From Lacrimispora indolis DSM 755 (GTDB lineage Bacteria > Bacillota > Clostridia > Lachnospirales > Lachnospiraceae), in assembly GCF_000526995.1 (NCBI RefSeq), contig NZ_AZUI01000001.1, positions 3,762,001 through 3,826,000 of the forward strand: DNA of 64,000 nucleotides. The letters run 5' to 3'. Positions 60,953-64,000 of the stretch are shown here, one piece after another. Below the pieces are notes generated by a model, which worked only from the letters and a program-made list of their open reading frames with translations, was not told the DNA's origin and did not search any database. Position 1 is the stretch's first letter. Each line of letters opens with the position of its first letter. The translations under genes and the position numbers were made by a program.

Positions 60953-63790
60953 ATGGCAAAACAGTATATTAAGATAAGAGGTGCTAATGAGCACAACTTA
61001 AAGAACATTTCCGTGGATATCCCAAGAAATGAGCTGGTTGTCCTAACCGGTCTCAGCGGTTCAGGAAAATCTTCCCTGGCTTTTGATACGATCTATGCCG
61101 AGGGGCAGAGGCGTTATATGGAGTCTCTTTCCTCCTATGCGCGGCAGTTTTTAGGGCAGATGGAGAAGCCGGATGTGGAAAGCATTGAAGGGTTGTCACC
61201 GGCCATTTCCATTGACCAGAAGTCTACCAACCGCAACCCCCGTTCTACGGTGGGAACGGTCACTGAGATTTATGATTATATGAGACTTTTATATGCCAGG
61301 ATCGGCATCCCTCACTGTCCCAAGTGCGGGCGGGAGATCCGCAGGCAGACCATTGACCAGATGGTGGATCAGATCATGGAGCTGCCGGAGCGGACCAGGA
61401 TCCAGCTGCTGGCCCCTGTTGTAAGGGGACGGAAGGGAGAGCATGCAAAGGTTCTGGAGCACGCCCGCAAGAGTGGGTACGTAAGGGTGCGCATAGATGG
61501 AAATCTTTATGAGCTTTCCGAGGAAATCAAGCTGGATAAGAATATCAAGCATAACATCGAGGTGGTGGTGGACCGTCTTGCCATCAGGAAAGGCATTGAA
61601 AAGCGTCTGACCGACTCCATTGAGACTGTCATGGAGCTGGCAAGCGGCCTGATGACTGTTGATGTTATGGACGGGCAGCCCATTAATTTCAGCCAGAGCT
61701 TTTCCTGTCCGGACTGCGGAATCAGCATCGATGAAGTGGAGCCAAGGAGCTTTTCATTCAACAATCCTTTCGGCGCCTGCCCGGATTGTTTCGGACTTGG
61801 ATATAAGATGGAATTTGACGAGGATCTGATGATCCCGGATAAGAGCTTAAGTATTGACCAGGGGGCCATTGTAGTGCTTGGCTGGCAGTCCTGTACAGAT
61901 AAGGGCAGCTATACCAGAGCTGTTTTGGAAGCTCTTGCCAAAGAGTACAAGTTCCGTCTGGACACTCCCTTTGAGGATTATCCAAAGGAAGTTCATGATA
62001 TTCTCATTCATGGAACCAATGGAAAGGAAATCAAGGTCCATTATAAGGGGCAGCGAGGAGAAGGTATTTATGACGTGTCCTTTGAGGGCCTGGTCCAGAA
62101 CGTTGCCCGGAGATACCGGGAAACTTATTCTGAGTCCTCCAAGGCAGAGTATGAGTCCTTTATGCGGATTACCCCCTGTCCTGCCTGCGGCGGGATGAGG
62201 CTGAAAAAGGAGTCTCTGGCTGTTACGGTAGGAGATAAGAACATTTATGAAGCGACCAACATGTCCATTGTCAAGTTCCGGAATTTTATGGACGAGCTGG
62301 AGCTGACGCCTATGCAGCATGCCATCGGAGACCAGATCTTAAAGGAAATAAGGGCCAGGATTTCTTTCCTCATTGACGTTGGCCTTGATTATCTGACCCT
62401 GACCCGTGCCACAGGGACTCTGTCCGGCGGCGAAGCCCAGAGAATCCGTCTGGCGACTCAGATCGGTTCCGGTCTGGTGGGTGTGGCTTACATTCTGGAC
62501 GAGCCCAGCATCGGTCTTCATCAGAGAGATAATGATAAATTGTTAAAAACCCTTTTGCATCTTCGGGATTTGGGAAACAGCGTAATTGTGGTGGAACATG
62601 ACGAGGATACCATGATGGCAGCGGACTACATTGTGGATATCGGTCCCGGTGCAGGAGAGCACGGCGGAAATGTAGTGGCTGCCGGAAATGCGAAGCAGAT
62701 CATGAAGAATAAGGATTCCGTTACAGGGGCTTACTTAAGCGGACGGATCAAAATCCCGGTTCCAAAGGAAAGACGGCAGCCTGCCGGTTATCTGACCGTG
62801 AGAGGAGCGGCAGAGAACAACTTGAAGAACATTGACGTGACCTTCCCTCTGGGAGTCATGACCTGTGTCACCGGTGTATCCGGTTCCGGAAAGAGTTCTC
62901 TGGTCAACGAAATCCTATATAAATCCCTGGCAAAAAAGTTGAACCGTGCCAGAATCATTCCAGGAAAGCATAAGACAATTGAGGGAACTGAGCAGCTGGA
63001 TAAGATCATTGCCATTGACCAGTCTCCCATTGGACGGACCCCAAGATCCAATCCGGCAACCTATACAGGGGTATTTGATTTGATCCGTGATTTATTTGCT
63101 TCCACTCCTGACTCAAAGGCAAAGGGATATTCCAAGGGACGTTTCAGCTTTAATGTAAAGGGCGGACGATGCGAAGCCTGCAGCGGCGACGGAATCATTA
63201 AGATCGAGATGCATTTCCTTCCGGATGTTTACGTTCCCTGCGAAGTCTGCGGCGGAAAACGGTATAACCGTGAGACGCTGGATGTTAAGTACAAGGGAAA
63301 AAGCATTTATGATGTTCTGAATATGACAGTAGAGGAAGCTCTCAAATTCTTTGAAAATGTTCCTTCCATTGCAAGGAAGATTGCCACCTTAAATGATGTG
63401 GGGCTTTCCTATATCAGGCTTGGACAGCCCTCTACGGAGCTTTCCGGAGGAGAGGCTCAGAGAATCAAGCTGGCGACGGAGCTGAGCAAGAGGGGAACAG
63501 GAAAAACCATTTACATTTTGGACGAGCCTACCACCGGCCTTCACTTTGCGGATGTCCATAAGCTGATTGAGATTTTGCGCAAGCTGTCGGAAGGCGGCAA
63601 TACGGTGATCGTCATTGAACATAACCTGGATGTGATTAAGACCGCGGATTACCTCATTGATATCGGACCTGAGGGAGGAGAAAAGGGCGGTACAATAATC
63701 GCCCAGGGCACACCGGAAGAAGTAGCAGAATGTCCATCCTCATACACCGGTTATTACGTAAAAAGATATTTGGATAAGCCCATTGGCTGA
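60953..63790 (+). CDS. uvrA: Excinuclease ABC subunit A
   Basis: A 945-residue DNA-damage recognition ATPase of nucleotide excision repair. Two ABC modules: Walker A1 [20 protein letters not shown] near 31 and Walker A2 [15 protein letters not shown] near 640; signatures [15 protein letters not shown] and [15 protein letters not shown]; Walker [15 protein letters not shown] and [14 protein letters not shown]. Zinc fingers [20 protein letters not shown]...CPDC and [20 protein letters not shown]...CEVCGG, plus CPKCGREI. uvrB is not adjacent in the window. The LexA box and promoter make it an SOS gene. ATG 60953 follows CAGGAG. Confidence 0.97.
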   Translation: MAKQYIKIRGANEHNLKNISVDIPRNELVVLTGLSGSGKSSLAFDTIYAEGQRRYMESLSSYARQFLGQMEKPDVESIEGLSPAISIDQKSTNRNPRSTVGTVTEIYDYMRLLYARIGIPHCPKCGREIRRQTIDQMVDQIMELPERTRIQLLAPVVRGRKGEHAKVLEHARKSGYVRVRIDGNLYELSEEIKLDKNIKHNIEVVVDRLAIRKGIEKRLTDSIETVMELASGLMTVDVMDGQPINFSQSFSCPDCGISIDEVEPRSFSFNNPFGACPDCFGLGYKMEFDEDLMIPDKSLSIDQGAIVVLGWQSCTDKGSYTRAVLEALAKEYKFRLDTPFEDYPKEVHDILIHGTNGKEIKVHYKGQRGEGIYDVSFEGLVQNVARRYRETYSESSKAEYESFMRITPCPACGGMRLKKESLAVTVGDKNIYEATNMSIVKFRNFMDELELTPMQHAIGDQILKEIRARISFLIDVGLDYLTLTRATGTLSGGEAQRIRLATQIGSGLVGVAYILDEPSIGLHQRDNDKLLKTLLHLRDLGNSVIVVEHDEDTMMAADYIVDIGPGAGEHGGNVVAAGNAKQIMKNKDSVTGAYLSGRIKIPVPKERRQPAGYLTVRGAAENNLKNIDVTFPLGVMTCVTGVSGSGKSSLVNEILYKSLAKKLNRARIIPGKHKTIEGTEQLDKIIAIDQSPIGRTPRSNPATYTGVFDLIRDLFASTPDSKAKGYSKGRFSFNVKGGRCEACSGDGIIKIEMHFLPDVYVPCEVCGGKRYNRETLDVKYKGKSIYDVLNMTVEEALKFFENVPSIARKIATLNDVGLSYIRLGQPSTELSGGEAQRIKLATELSKRGTGKTIYILDEPTTGLHFADVHKLIEILRKLSEGGNTVIVIEHNLDVIKTADYLIDIGPEGGEKGGTIIAQGTPEEVAECPSSYTGYYVKRYLDKPIG

Positions 63791-63808
63791 TTTTCGGCCT
63801 AGGGATTG

Positions 63809-63846
63809 TGAATCAACTGGATATGCCTGCATATCCAGTTGATTCA
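63809..63846 (+). terminator. Long perfect hairpin after uvrA
   Basis: A 17-bp stem (63809-63825 with 63830-63846) has a 4-nt CCTG loop. It lies 19 bases past the uvrA stop. No T-run follows, so termination may be inefficient. The core GGATATGCCTGCATATCC is the reverse complement of the sequence at 56149-56166. Confidence 0.65.
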
Positions 63847-63981
63847 TTCGTATAATAATGAAAAGGTTCCGTGGATACAGAGCTGGGAAGATTTCAAGAA
63901 AATGCTTGTCAAGCCATTGGAAGTAGAATATAATGTAACCCAAAGCTTTATTTGCTGAAGATTATTTTAGGAGGAATACCC

Positions 63982-64000
63982 GTGAAGAGAGAAATGATTA
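63982..64000 (+). CDS. Start of a further gene, cut by the window edge
   Basis: GTG 63982 opens a frame reading VKREMI to the edge. A strong AGGAGG (63969-63974) lies 7 bases upstream. Only six codons are visible, so nothing can be said about its product. It is co-directional with uvrA. Confidence 0.5.

Noticed and set aside
1..64000. tRNA, rRNA, CRISPR arrays, prophage or intact insertion sequences
   Set aside because: I looked for cloverleaf-like sequences, transposase or integrase genes and repeat-spacer arrays and saw none; a dedicated RNA search was not possible.

Overview
The window looks like chromosome of a low-to-mid GC Clostridia, most likely a Lachnospiraceae member of the Lacrimispora / Clostridium cluster XIVa type. 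This is inferred from gene order and protein style (rimP-nusA-ylxR-ylxQ-infB-rbfA-nrnA-truB-ribF order, liv and BMP-type importers, CUT1 sugar importers without their own ATPase, AraC-type membrane regulators); no rRNA or tRNA is present to confirm it. Strong sigma-A type promoters (17-nt spacers) can be read in front of most operons. || Layout. 1-84: tail of an FAD-linked oxidase. 291-497: complete terminator plus a C-terminal remnant of an ABC permease. 509-4472: RpiR regulator, PTS EIIBC and GH1 6-phospho-beta-glucosidase, closed by a perfect 66-bp palindrome and flanked by a 48-bp direct repeat that lies inside the permease remnant and the intact permease. 4652-6209: NitT/TauT-like permease and ATPase without a binding protein. 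6313-6837: secreted CAP protein. 7077-15933: the translation/ribosome-maturation operon, whose IF2 carries an unusually long Gly/Gln/Arg/Tyr/Asn repeat. 15991-17034: NlpC/P60 hydrolase. 17115-21990 (minus): branched-chain amino acid ABC importer. 22207-23811 (minus): CTP synthase. 24123-29139: BMP-type nucleoside ABC importer with two attenuator-like terminators. 29283-31274: FtsH. 32007-36825: CUT1 sugar importer plus a GH123-like enzyme, with a convergent membrane AraC regulator (36838-39039). 39458-46015: a complete Wadjet (JetABCD) plasmid-defence operon behind a leader terminator. 46146-58588: a YheO/DauR-like regulator divergent from a CUT1 importer, GH2 beta-mannosidase-like enzyme, DSD1/D-threonine-aldolase-like PLP enzyme, D-aminoacylase-like amidohydrolase, RidA-family deaminase and a cytoplasmic GH9-like enzyme. 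58705-60675 (minus): YARHG lipoprotein. 60953-63790: uvrA behind a textbook LexA box. 63982-64000: start of a further gene. || How it fits together. Housekeeping blocks (translation operon, pyrG, ftsH, uvrA) alternate with nutrient-uptake modules. The most unusual module is 46146-58588. It joins sugar import and cytoplasmic glycosidases to an enzyme set suited to N-acyl-D-amino acids (amidohydrolase, then D-Ser/D-Thr dehydratase- or aldolase-type PLP enzyme, then imine deaminase), under a regulator of the family that includes D-arginine-responsive DauR. I propose that it degrades a glycan or glycoconjugate carrying D-amino acids; this is inference from gene content. || Two short dispersed palindromic repeats (14857-14975 with 55511-55553, and 56149-56166 with 63819-63836), the repeat-flanked PTS module and the 66-bp palindrome are the structural oddities not explained by genes.
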